Source of the DNA: Chitinophaga arvensicola
Lineage (GTDB): Bacteria; Bacteroidota; Bacteroidia; Chitinophagales; Chitinophagaceae
Reading direction: 5' to 3'
DNA: 64,000 nt
NCBI RefSeq assembly: GCF_900110835.1
Contig: NZ_FOJG01000002.1
Coordinates: 3,068,556-3,132,555, forward strand
Part shown: positions 1 to 8,467 of the stretch, piece by piece
How the letters are laid out: every line of letters begins with the position of its first letter
Numbering within the stretch: the stretch's first letter is position 1
Notes under the pieces: generated by a model
Database searches by the model: none
Told to the model about the DNA's origin: nothing
What the model saw: the letters and a program-made list of their open reading frames with translations, nothing else
Made by a program: the position numbers and the translations under genes

Positions 1-1255
1 CCCGCTTCCAGCGTGGATGCAGATCGCAGTGTAAACCACTTCGGGTAAAGGCCATCTGCTCCAGCGAAAAAGCCTTTAACACACCTTCTTCCACACCGGC
101 CAGCAACGGGTGCGACAAATGCAGATCTGGTTTCGCATCTATCATACGGTAAGTACCCAACGTTGTTTTCTGCTGGGTGCTGTACTGGAAAAGAAACAAG
201 GTGCGGATGCCCTGTTGATCAGGATAGGTATCACAGATCATCCAGTCGCGGTTAGCCGGGCAAAACATCGGATGCCCGTCTTCCGTAATAATATTCTTGG
301 CCAGCATCGCAGGCACAGCGTTATCCACATCTTCCAGCAGCAACCAGTTAAAAGGTGCGACCGCCTTAGCGCCTTTTTCTTTTGTGTATAGTAATTTCTT
401 CAGCATCTTTTTGCCTCCCGTTATCAAACCGGATGGCATCATCTTATACAACAACGAACCACGCAATCTTTCGATATTGCTCCCGGTTCTGCCCCAGATG
501 GCGATATGGGTATCATCTTTCCAGTCGAAATGACTGAGAAACCCGGTAGCGAGGCAGGTGAGGCCACTACCGTCTATACCGATGGTCATGAGGCGGGTAG
601 TTTCTCCACCGTCTTTCAGCTTATAACGATGCAGGAATGCCAGTCGCTGCTGTGATGGATTCAACAACAGGTGCGTGATATAATGGTGCTGCCCGAGATT
701 GGGATTCATTTTATAGTTGGCCACCGCGGCGATGGATAAAAGCAGGCTTTGTTCACCGGTGTATACGTTATGTTTCACAATACCGGAATGTTCCGGCGTA
801 TGCAGGTGTGCATATTTATCCGGCAAACCGGTATAACCATAGCCGCCTACCCGGTACAAACGCGCGTAATCGATGCCAAAAGCAATGCCTTCATTTGTGA
901 TCACATGCGCAGGCTGATGCAATACATGGACACATTTGCCGGCATTTACATCGTAGATCCTGGCGCCCCACACCTCCTGCACGCGGTCATTGACAATAAA
1001 GGTATCGGTATCGCCAATCCATTGCTGCCGGGCGCCTTGTGGATAATTATAAGCGTAGGTATTGCCCATGCGGTGAAACTGTTGAGCCGCATCGAAGTAA
1101 CCGATGCCACAGGGAACACGGGGATCGGGCGGTACGCTGATATCCGGCGTTTGTAACGCGAGTAATTTATCCCCGGCATCATTCCATGCCACCAGGTCAT
1201 GAAACCCAAAAAAGAAATGTCCTTCGCCTGCTGATAACGTAAATTCCTGCTGCAT
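1..1255 (-). CDS. Beta-propeller protein, oligogalacturonate-lyase-like fold (3' end cut by window edge)
   Basis: The open frame starts at ATG 1255-1253 and runs 418 codons to the left edge without a stop, so the C-terminus is missing. There is no signal peptide; the start reads MQQEFTLSAGEGHFFFGFHD. Blade-like repeats carry conserved patches: HYITHL near residue 191, SHFDWKDD near 241, EDGHPMFCP near 325 and DLHPRWKR at 411-418. The GHP...DTYPD and LHPRW patches resemble TolB/WD40-like propellers, including oligogalacturonide lyases, whose metal-binding His residues lie in such motifs. It is the last visible gene of the exopolysaccharide run, 3 bases after the pyruvyl transferase stop on the opposite side. 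It may be a cytoplasmic sugar-binding or sugar-modifying protein, or a lyase. The fold call is fairly safe; the activity is not known. Confidence 0.7.
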   Translation of the reverse strand, partial: MQQEFTLSAGEGHFFFGFHDLVAWNDAGDKLLALQTPDISVPPDPRVPCGIGYFDAAQQFHRMGNTYAYNYPQGARQQWIGDTDTFIVNDRVQEVWGARIYDVNAGKCVHVLHQPAHVITNEGIAFGIDYARLYRVGGYGYTGLPDKYAHLHTPEHSGIVKHNVYTGEQSLLLSIAAVANYKMNPNLGQHHYITHLLLNPSQQRLAFLHRYKLKDGGETTRLMTIGIDGSGLTCLATGFLSHFDWKDDTHIAIWGRTGSNIERLRGSLLYKMMPSGLITGGKKMLKKLLYTKEKGAKAVAPFNWLLLEDVDNAVPAMLAKNIITEDGHPMFCPANRDWMICDTYPDQQGIRTLFLFQYSTQQKTTLGTYRMIDAKPDLHLSHPLLAGVEEGVLKAFSLEQMAFTRSGLHCDLHPRWKR

Positions 1256-1258
1256 ATA

Positions 1259-2185
1259 CTAATGTGTTGTGATAAATGAAGAACTATCCGGTAACTTTTC
1301 TTTTTTCAACAGAAAAGCCTGGTCATAGATTTTATGATCGATACGCCTGATCACATCTTCTTCCGATAAATAAAATTCCGTAACACCCGACAGGGCTTCC
1401 AGTAGTGCTGTTTTCACCATATTGGTAGCCAGGAACTCTGCGCTGATACGGTTTCCCGAGATCGCTTTTATTTTCTGATGTAAAAAAGATTTACGGTACA
1501 ACTTCACCGGTGTAGCATTGATGTTATAGAGCCGGATCGCTGCCTGCCAGTCCATCCACTTAAACTCCGCCACGCCGCTGCCCTCCGTATGCGGAGTAGA
1601 CAAAATAAACCGGTGCCAGGGCACCCGCAGCGCATCAGCCAGGATAGCGCCGTGCATGGCTTCTGCGATCACATACTGCGATGCGGCAATTTCCTGCAAC
1701 GTATGCTCCACTCCCTTTTCAGATCTCGGGGAGATATAGTTAAAACCTAACTGTTTGCACAGTGCTTCCCAGTCGAAGAAAGGCACTGATTTGAAATAAG
1801 GGATCACGCTGACTTTATATTTCTTTTTCACCTGCAGGAACTGATCAAATGCCGGCAATTGCCGGATCGCATAAGCTGCATCCGCGATATAGGGGAACTG
1901 GTTATTGAACGCATAGGCAGACAGCGGTCCACGCAGAAAACGGATATCCCAGGTATTATCCAGACTGAAAGTGTGGTAAGAAGGCCGTACGCCGGTTCCA
2001 AATACAATTTTACATTTATCAGGAATATCCCGGAATAACGGCGATCCTTCGAAGAGAATAGAACCTATACCCAGAAAAGCTTCCGGGTCATCGCTGCGGC
2101 CTTCGCCGAAAAGTTTCGGCCACAGCCATCCGTTGAGGTCGTCCCCAAAATTGCCTTTTGGATCCTTGTAGTATACATAATTCAC
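1259..2185 (-). CDS. Polysaccharide pyruvyl transferase family protein
   Basis: This 308-residue protein is read from GTG 2185, eleven bases after the preceding glycosyltransferase stop. ATGs at 2193 and 2196 are in other frames and stop at once. The N-terminus (YYKDPKGNFGDDLNGWLWPKLFG) and the central segment with EAMHGAILADALRVPW match the polysaccharide pyruvyl transferase (CsaB/WcaK-like) family. In that family the N-terminal Asn/Gly/Asp patch and the central His-Gly (here AMHGA) are conserved. Family members add a pyruvate ketal from PEP to a sugar of a cell-surface polymer, giving it negative charge. In this operon it would decorate the repeat unit in the cytoplasm before export. Some homologues in Bacteroidota loci have no proven activity, so the pyruvate donor role is inferred. 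Confidence 0.8.
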   Translation of the reverse strand: MNYVYYKDPKGNFGDDLNGWLWPKLFGEGRSDDPEAFLGIGSILFEGSPLFRDIPDKCKIVFGTGVRPSYHTFSLDNTWDIRFLRGPLSAYAFNNQFPYIADAAYAIRQLPAFDQFLQVKKKYKVSVIPYFKSVPFFDWEALCKQLGFNYISPRSEKGVEHTLQEIAASQYVIAEAMHGAILADALRVPWHRFILSTPHTEGSGVAEFKWMDWQAAIRLYNINATPVKLYRKSFLHQKIKAISGNRISAEFLATNMVKTALLEALSGVTEFYLSEEDVIRRIDHKIYDQAFLLKKEKLPDSSSFITTH

Positions 2186-2196
2186 GTTGTCATCAT

Positions 2197-3342
2197 TTAC
2201 AGGTTAGCAATACGTAATACCTTTACCGCGTCTGTACTGTTGATCCATGCGGAGAAATCTGCGGCCCTTCTTTCCCAGCTATGCGCTTCTTTGTTTACCG
2301 TAACCGGCAACAGCTTACCACTGGCCAGTTTACTGATCAATACCGCCAGCGAAGCCGGTGCATTGTTGTTGAAATAGTAGCCGTCTTCCCCGAATATTTC
2401 CAGTGGTTCTCCGATTGGCCCGGTGAAAACAGGTTTATTAAATGGTATATACATGTAGATCTTGCTGGGGCAACGCGCCCAATCCTGCACGGTATCATTC
2501 AGCGGGGAGATAAAGGCGCTGGCGGCTGCAAACCAGGAGCTGAGTTCTTCTTCCGGCGTATATCCGAGAAACTGCACCTGTGCTTCCAGTTGCTTTTCTT
2601 TTACAAAAACTTTGGCTTCTTCCTGGTGACGCCCCTGTCCGAGTAGCAGTAATATCACATCGCTTCTTTCCTTACTCACCATTTCCATGGCCTGTAACAT
2701 CGTAAACAAGCCATAATTTCGTGTAAGCGTACCCATGTACACCAGCATGGTTTTGCCCGCAAAAGTTTCCTGCAATTCTTTCAGCCGCACGCGGGGCGAT
2801 TCTACCACGTCCTGGTTAAAGGCATAGGGAGAATATAATACCGGCAGTTGCTTCCGAAGCAGCTGTGCAGCTCTTTTCGTATAGGTGTTACAGAGATACC
2901 TGCTGGCGCAGAGTAACCCATCGGCATACCATACCGACCAATACTCCAGCGCCAGCAGGGCATACCTGCGCAATCCCTTGTTATCTGGAATACCGGACGG
3001 CAGTTCTGAATGTTCTATGAGGATCTTCGGTTTAACCGTCAGCTTACTCCTGGCAATGCGGTTACGGAAACTGAAAGAGCAGAACAGTACATAGTCCGGT
3101 GCGATCTCGTTTACCAACGCTGTTTTTATCTTCACTTCTTCTGCCGCCGTGCCACGCTGATAATAAAAGATTTTCACTGCCTCACTACACTCCATGGCGA
3201 TACGTTTTCTGTTCTCCTCACTGTCTTCCGCAATGATGGCTACCTCCCAGCCGAGCGACAATAACGGCCCGGCCATACCGATGGCCCGTTTCATGGTAGC
3301 AATAAATTTAATGTCGCCTAATGTGATGAAGCATATTTTCAT
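2197..3342 (-). CDS. Glycosyltransferase, GT4-like (GT-B fold)
   Basis: 381 residues from ATG 3342. It has a two-domain GT-B layout: an N-terminal Rossmann half (MKICFITLG, GPLLSLGWEVAIIAED) and a C-terminal nucleotide-sugar half. The C-terminal half shows LVYMGTLTRNYGLFTMLQA, ILLLLGQGRHQEE, VQFLGYTPEEELSSWFAAA and PFNKPVFTGPIGEPLEIF, typical of the GT1/GT4 superfamily. The glutamate of the family EX7E motif lies in GEPLEIFGEDG. It probably acts at the inner face of the membrane, adding one sugar to the lipid-linked repeat unit. The donor and linkage cannot be read from sequence. It sits between the Wzy-like gene and the pyruvyl transferase, with short gaps consistent with one transcript. Confidence 0.85.
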   Translation of the reverse strand: MKICFITLGDIKFIATMKRAIGMAGPLLSLGWEVAIIAEDSEENRKRIAMECSEAVKIFYYQRGTAAEEVKIKTALVNEIAPDYVLFCSFSFRNRIARSKLTVKPKILIEHSELPSGIPDNKGLRRYALLALEYWSVWYADGLLCASRYLCNTYTKRAAQLLRKQLPVLYSPYAFNQDVVESPRVRLKELQETFAGKTMLVYMGTLTRNYGLFTMLQAMEMVSKERSDVILLLLGQGRHQEEAKVFVKEKQLEAQVQFLGYTPEEELSSWFAAASAFISPLNDTVQDWARCPSKIYMYIPFNKPVFTGPIGEPLEIFGEDGYYFNNNAPASLAVLISKLASGKLLPVTVNKEAHSWERRAADFSAWINSTDAVKVLRIANL

Positions 3343-3360
3343 AGCTGTTGTTTTATCCGT

Positions 3361-4626
3361 TTATATTTTCCCTCCGGGAGATAGCAAATGCAGGGATTCA
3401 TCCGTTTGTCCGGCAACTTCCGCCGCAGTACTTTCTTCCAGGAAATCATAGTACGCCCGCAGCAGAATCGCTCCCACCGCAGGTATATTGAACCGTAACT
3501 GCTGAATAGGTGAAAAGAGAAAAGTCCAGATCACGCCTATGGTCATCAATACCAATACCGGGTACAGGGCCGTATCTGCCGCATGACGGATCAGGTAAAA
3601 GCCCATCTTCAACAGAAAAATAAATACACACAGTACTGCAATAAAGCCACCCAGTCCGCAGTTTACCCAGGCGCCCAGCAGGATCGAGTGACTGGGAATC
3701 AGGTGATCCGTAGAAGCAGCCAGTTGTTCATTCATCTCCTCATTCTGATACAGCAAAAGAATACGGTAGTATTGCAGGTTGTCGTCCTTTGCCCAGGAGC
3801 CATGCCCGAACAAGGGCGCATCGCTGATGGCTGCCAGGGCTGCAAAGGTTTCCCCACGGCCGGTCATGAGCAAAGCCAGCGGATTGTAAGGATTATCAAG
3901 CCGTTCTATCTGTTCGGCAGCATGATCGCCACCGATCTCATGATTCCGCACAGCATTTACATAGCCGATATAGGCAAACTGGAAAAGAAGCAGGCCCGCT
4001 ATTCCGAATACCACCAAGCGATCGCGCGTGAGATACATACCACTGTTAAAGCAATAGATGATAATAGCGCCCAGGAAAAACACCATACCGGTAGAACGGG
4101 AATCGCGCGCAAAACATAACAGGCTATAGCCCAGCAACAGCGCCAATACCGCTTTCCATTGCCCTTTGCGGTATAACAAAAAAGAACAGATATATACGGC
4201 ATACGACAAAATAGGCACCATCTTAAACTTGAAATAAGACATATCCGTATCTGCGTTATCATCTGTCCAGATAATATTTTTGATCAGGGTCATACAGAGG
4301 AAGAAAAAAATCGCTTTATCATCTCCCAAAGTTTTAAACAGGAATATAAAAGACAGCATAGACATGATAATGGCCGCCCAGCCCCGCAGAAAATTTTCAG
4401 ATGAACTGTGTACGATAAACAGATCGGTGACAGCCTGGCATACAAAAAGCGCTACCAATGCAAGAATGATTTTCCGGAAAAAAGGATATGTTTTAAAATC
4501 TCTCCGGTCAAATACAAAGGGAGCAGACAGCAGCACCATAATTTCATTGAGCTTCAACTGCCCTACCAGCGACAGGTTTACGCCACTGAGCAAAGTATAC
4601 AACGCTATTTTGATCCGGTTAAACAC
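3361..4626 (-). CDS. O-antigen polymerase / ligase-like membrane protein (Wzy-like)
   Basis: A strongly hydrophobic protein with about ten to twelve predicted membrane segments and a large soluble loop around EIGGDHAAEQIERLDNPYNP and ALAAISDAPLFGHGSWAKDD. The loop sequence GHGSW...HSILLGAWVNCGLGG is typical of the O-antigen ligase/Wzy superfamily, where a periplasmic loop carries His and Arg residues. It would polymerise the repeat units in the periplasm. The start is uncertain. I chose GTG 4626, which overlaps the upstream stop by 8 bases; a TTG at 4662 gives a 433-residue version with 44 bases of overlap. Neither is ATG, and the first ATG falls in the first membrane segment. Ligase versus polymerase cannot be separated by eye; context favours polymerase. 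Confidence 0.8.
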   Translation of the reverse strand: MFNRIKIALYTLLSGVNLSLVGQLKLNEIMVLLSAPFVFDRRDFKTYPFFRKIILALVALFVCQAVTDLFIVHSSSENFLRGWAAIIMSMLSFIFLFKTLGDDKAIFFFLCMTLIKNIIWTDDNADTDMSYFKFKMVPILSYAVYICSFLLYRKGQWKAVLALLLGYSLLCFARDSRSTGMVFFLGAIIIYCFNSGMYLTRDRLVVFGIAGLLLFQFAYIGYVNAVRNHEIGGDHAAEQIERLDNPYNPLALLMTGRGETFAALAAISDAPLFGHGSWAKDDNLQYYRILLLYQNEEMNEQLAASTDHLIPSHSILLGAWVNCGLGGFIAVLCVFIFLLKMGFYLIRHAADTALYPVLVLMTIGVIWTFLFSPIQQLRFNIPAVGAILLRAYYDFLEESTAAEVAGQTDESLHLLSPGGKI

Positions 4627-5773
4627 AGGCAGGCATTTTACCGCGTACCGCGTAATGAACAATCTGTTGCAGCCGTTCCCGGTTTACATCCAGGCTATAT
4701 TCTTCCAGGAAATCTTCCCGCAGTTTTGCTCCTCTATCTGTTTCCGGATCAAAGGATAACAGGGATTGCCGGAAGGCGCCGGGTTCATCAGACACTATAA
4801 AGTGTTCGCTCTTCACTCCTTCCACGCCTTTACGGGTGCTGATAATGGGTGTGCTTAGGGCCATGGCTTCCAGGCATTTCAGGCGGGTACCACTGCCATG
4901 TACCAACGGAATAATGACGGCACTGGCTACAGAGATATACCATTTCACATCATCTACTTTTCCGAAGGCCGCAATGTTACGGTATTCATCTTTGCCGGTA
5001 ATTTTCTTCAACGCTTCTTTGGAACCCCTGCCCACCAGCCACAGGTCGTACTTTCCGGCCAGTGCTTCATCCCATACGTTTTCGATAAACCATTTCAGCC
5101 CGGCGAAATTCATATATACACCGAAGTTAGCCGTCATTACCAGCACGCGCTGCTGCTTCTTTCCAAACAGGCGGTAATCTTTTTCATCGAGGAAGTTGGG
5201 TACGGTGAATACTTTCTGCTTTGGCAGAAAGCGGGTATGATAGGCGTTGTCATCGTCACTGACCACCAATACAGCAGCGGCTTTATTAAAGTACATCCGC
5301 TCATGCAATTTCTCCATGCTGAACAGCTGCCATTTACGCAGCTTATCTACCAGGCCTTTTGAAGGGAGTTGCCAGGTGATCATAGGCTGCGCGTTGTGTG
5401 TACCCAGGATCACCGGAATACCCTGCCGCCGGAAATAGGAAATATAGTGCCCTACAAAGCCATAGTCCAGAACAGCGGCAGCGAGTGGATATTCGCGGCA
5501 GATCTCTTCAAAGATCTCCATCACAGCGGCAGTCCGCTGAAAGTATTGCTTACCGGTAATACGGGTAAGCAGGTCGAAAGGTTTTGTTTCGTAGGTATAA
5601 AAAATAACATTCGGGAGATGATATTTCTGTAAGTCTACCTTTTCTACATTGCGCACCACGGCTACGACCTCATATCCCAGTTGCGATAAGGCTTTGATCA
5701 GGTAATAACTCCTGATCCTTTCTCCCCCGTTCTGCGGGAAAGGGGAGATGTCGGTGAAGAAAAGTATATACAT
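4619..5773 (-). CDS. Glycosyltransferase, GT4-like (GT-B fold)
   Basis: 384 residues from ATG 5773. The N-terminus (FFTDISPFPQNGGERIRSYYLIKALSQLGYEV) is the acceptor half of a GT4 enzyme. The C-terminal half has the signature HGSGTRLKCLEAMALSTP, with the donor-phosphate glutamate in LEAMA and the following STRKGVEG loop. These features are common in sugar transferases of Bacteroidota EPS loci. It starts 1 base after the Wzx stop, and its end overlaps the start of the Wzy-like gene, so translation is probably coupled. It probably works on the cytoplasmic side of the membrane on the undecaprenyl-linked repeat unit. The sugar is unknown. Confidence 0.85.
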   Translation of the reverse strand: MYILFFTDISPFPQNGGERIRSYYLIKALSQLGYEVVAVVRNVEKVDLQKYHLPNVIFYTYETKPFDLLTRITGKQYFQRTAAVMEIFEEICREYPLAAAVLDYGFVGHYISYFRRQGIPVILGTHNAQPMITWQLPSKGLVDKLRKWQLFSMEKLHERMYFNKAAAVLVVSDDDNAYHTRFLPKQKVFTVPNFLDEKDYRLFGKKQQRVLVMTANFGVYMNFAGLKWFIENVWDEALAGKYDLWLVGRGSKEALKKITGKDEYRNIAAFGKVDDVKWYISVASAVIIPLVHGSGTRLKCLEAMALSTPIISTRKGVEGVKSEHFIVSDEPGAFRQSLLSFDPETDRGAKLREDFLEEYSLDVNRERLQQIVHYAVRGKMPACV

Positions 5774-5774
5774 A

Positions 5775-7328
5775 TCAGTTCGCTTTTAACAGGAGCATCT
5801 TTGCCTGTACTTTTGAAAAAAACCTGTTGATCAGTTGTTCCAGTTTAGCCGTTTCATCTGCGGTAAGCCCGATGACGCGTATCCAGGTGATCATCCCGAT
5901 AATGCTCACCAGGGTGGTGATTCCCAGTCGCACAAAACCCTCTTCCAGCAAAAGCTGCGGCACACAGGCCAACCCGGCGGAGAGTAACACCGGGAGAATA
6001 GCTTTAATGAGCACCTGCCTGGAAAATACCGCCGGTGATAAACCGGTAATATTTTTGGCCGCCACCATACGGTAAATACCGCTGACCACTTCTATCCCGA
6101 TGGCGCTGACCAGCACCGTAGCAGCGGGATAACCGGCTTTCAGCAGCAGCCATGCAATGGGTAAATTGAACAGCACCATGGTGCTGACGATTACCTGGTA
6201 TCTTTTTATTTTTCCGACAGACTGCACAGCGATCTGTATCCCGGAAGACAATTGGTTGATGAGCGTAGCAATAATGATCAGGCGGCACATTATGACAGTG
6301 AAAGCGGGTACCTGTTTAAGCCAGCATTGCAGCACGAAAGGCATTTCTATCATCATGGGAATCGCAAAAAAGCTCAGCAGGTAAAAGGAAAACTTGCTGG
6401 CGATCATTGCCAGCCGCAGCATACGGGGCCGATCGCCACTGCCTTCACTTTTGATGATCTGCGGGTTTAATGCGCGCAGCATGGTGACAGAGAAATAACT
6501 GAGTTGGGCATTTACCTGGTTGGCGATCCCATAGGCCGCATTCACAATAGTGCCAAAGAAAATATTCAGCAACAATGCAATACCCTGGTTACGGGCCACA
6601 AAACTACCGGCGCCAAACATATTCCATCCCGCATAGGCAAACATTTCCCGGAGCAGGAGCGGATCGAAATACTGCCGGATACGGATACGGCTTTCTTCAT
6701 ACTTTACGGCGCAATACACCTGCTTAAAGAGCAGTAGCAAAACAGTGAGCAACGCCATCAAACCGCCATACACAATAAGCCGGTCGTAAGGCAGATAGGA
6801 CAGACATAATGCAATCACCAGCTTACCCATTGATTCCACCACGCCGAGTACTGCTACCATCACCATATTTTCCTGCGCAATCAAAGTAGCATCATAAGGC
6901 ACCGAGATGATGGTAAAAAATGCGCTGATCACCATAAACTGGAAGATCAGTTTGGCCGCAGTGGTGCGAGAAGGCGGATAATTGAGTACATGATCAAACA
7001 GGTAACTGCCCGCTACCTCAAACAATATCACCAGTGCAAGCCCGAGTATAAAGTGGAGCAACACGCTGGAGTTGAATACTACCTTCAGTTTGTGTGCATC
7101 CTTTGTGCCCAGGTGAAACGACATATAGCGTTGTGTGCTGATGGTCATGGCCATATTGAGAAAAGACAACATGGCGATAACACCGCTGATCAGGTTAAAC
7201 AGGCCATAGTCCGCCGCTCCGAGCAGGTTCAGCACCAGCCGGGTGGCGTACAAAGAAATAAAAACGGTGATGAGCATCCGTCCGTAGAGCGCGCCTGTGT
7301 TCAATATCACCCTGTTTGCTACCTGCAT
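5775..7328 (-). CDS. Polysaccharide flippase, Wzx/MOP superfamily
   Basis: 517 residues from ATG 7328, with about twelve to fourteen hydrophobic segments over the whole length. The N-terminus (NTGALYGRMLITVFISLYATRLVLNLLGAADYGLFNLISG) is characteristic of lipopolysaccharide/oligosaccharide flippases of the MOP superfamily. There the first helices carry Arg residues and a GxxDYGxF-like turn. It would move the undecaprenyl-diphosphate-linked repeat unit across the inner membrane to the Wzy-like polymerase encoded two genes downstream. The stop lies 1 base before the start of the next glycosyltransferase, and its own start is 4 bases after the gmd stop, so it is part of the same tight run. Confidence 0.88.
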   Translation of the reverse strand: MQVANRVILNTGALYGRMLITVFISLYATRLVLNLLGAADYGLFNLISGVIAMLSFLNMAMTISTQRYMSFHLGTKDAHKLKVVFNSSVLLHFILGLALVILFEVAGSYLFDHVLNYPPSRTTAAKLIFQFMVISAFFTIISVPYDATLIAQENMVMVAVLGVVESMGKLVIALCLSYLPYDRLIVYGGLMALLTVLLLLFKQVYCAVKYEESRIRIRQYFDPLLLREMFAYAGWNMFGAGSFVARNQGIALLLNIFFGTIVNAAYGIANQVNAQLSYFSVTMLRALNPQIIKSEGSGDRPRMLRLAMIASKFSFYLLSFFAIPMMIEMPFVLQCWLKQVPAFTVIMCRLIIIATLINQLSSGIQIAVQSVGKIKRYQVIVSTMVLFNLPIAWLLLKAGYPAATVLVSAIGIEVVSGIYRMVAAKNITGLSPAVFSRQVLIKAILPVLLSAGLACVPQLLLEEGFVRLGITTLVSIIGMITWIRVIGLTADETAKLEQLINRFFSKVQAKMLLLKAN

Positions 7329-7332
7329 GTCA

Positions 7333-8430
7333 TTATCCGATTAAATGTTCCAGTTGTGTTACTTCCTTCTTTGCAAACAATGCCACATCGCTGGCCATCA
7401 TTTCTTTTACCAGCGCGGGTAAATCATAAGCGGGTTCCCAACCTAATACTGTTTTTGATTTAGTGGGATCGCCGATCAGCAGCTCTACTTCCGTTGGTCT
7501 GAAATAGCGGGGATCAATTGCCACGATTTCCTTTCCTAACGGCAAAGCATATACTTCATTGGTACAGGCAGCTACCACACCGGTTTCTTCTGCACCGCTG
7601 CCCTGGAAAGCGATTTCAATACCCAGCTCCGCGAAAGACATGCGTACAAATTCCCGGACCGTAGTGGTAATACCGGTTGCAATCACATAGTCGTCCGGTG
7701 TTTCCTGTTGCAGGATGCGCCACATGGCTTCCACATAATCTTTTGCGTGGCCCCAGTCGCGCTGTGCATCGAGGTTACCCAGGTATAATTTATCCTGTAA
7801 TCCCAGTGCAATGGCAGCAGCGCCACGGGTAATTTTACGGGTTACAAAAGTCTCCCCGCGCAAGGGGCTTTCATGATTAAAAAGGATTCCGTTGCAGGCA
7901 AACATGCCATATGCTTCACGGTAGTTTACCGTAATCCAGTAGGCGTACAACTTGGCTACTGCATACGGACTGCGGGGATAGAAAGGCGTAGATTCCCTTT
8001 GCGGTACTTCCTGTACCAGTCCGTATAACTCCGAAGTACTGGCCTGGTAGATGCGTGTCTTCTTTTCCAGTTTCAGGATGCGTAAAGCTTCCAGCAGGCG
8101 GAGGGTACCTATACCATCTGCATTGGCGGTGTATTCCGGTGTATCAAAACTTACGCGCACATGGCTCATGGCCGCGAGGTTATAGATTTCATCCGGTTGT
8201 GTTTCCTGTATAATGCGTATCAGGTTGGTGCTATCTGTCATATCACCATAGTGCAGGCGGAAGCGTATATTTTCGCTGTGCATATCCTGGTAGAGGTGAT
8301 CAATTCTTTCTGTATTGATCAGGGAAGCGCGTCGTTTTACGCCATGCACCATGTATCCTTTTCCCAGCAGCAGTTCTGCGAGATAAGCGCCATCCTGGCC
8401 GGTAATACCTGTTATCAGGGCTACTTTCAT
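7333..8430 (-). CDS. gmd: GDP-mannose 4,6-dehydratase
   Basis: 365 residues from ATG 8430. It converts GDP-D-mannose to GDP-4-keto-6-deoxy-D-mannose, the first step toward GDP-L-fucose. It is an extended short-chain dehydrogenase. The NADP-binding GITGQDGAYLAELLL is at residues 7-21, followed by VHGVKRRAS, LAAMSHVRVSFDTPEYTANADG and ASTSELYG. The catalytic YxxxK lies in YPRSPYAVAKLYAYW. C-terminal PTEVELLIGDPTKSKTVLGW is the usual substrate-domain end of Gmd. The length matches the family. It sits downstream of manC, fcl and ugd, completing the GDP-fucose route from mannose-1-phosphate. The family assignment is close to certain. Confidence 0.95.
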   Translation of the reverse strand: MKVALITGITGQDGAYLAELLLGKGYMVHGVKRRASLINTERIDHLYQDMHSENIRFRLHYGDMTDSTNLIRIIQETQPDEIYNLAAMSHVRVSFDTPEYTANADGIGTLRLLEALRILKLEKKTRIYQASTSELYGLVQEVPQRESTPFYPRSPYAVAKLYAYWITVNYREAYGMFACNGILFNHESPLRGETFVTRKITRGAAAIALGLQDKLYLGNLDAQRDWGHAKDYVEAMWRILQQETPDDYVIATGITTTVREFVRMSFAELGIEIAFQGSGAEETGVVAACTNEVYALPLGKEIVAIDPRYFRPTEVELLIGDPTKSKTVLGWEPAYDLPALVKEMMASDVALFAKKEVTQLEHLIG

Positions 8431-8467
8431 ACGATCGTTTATTTTAGTGATAAAGAAAATTAGGGGG

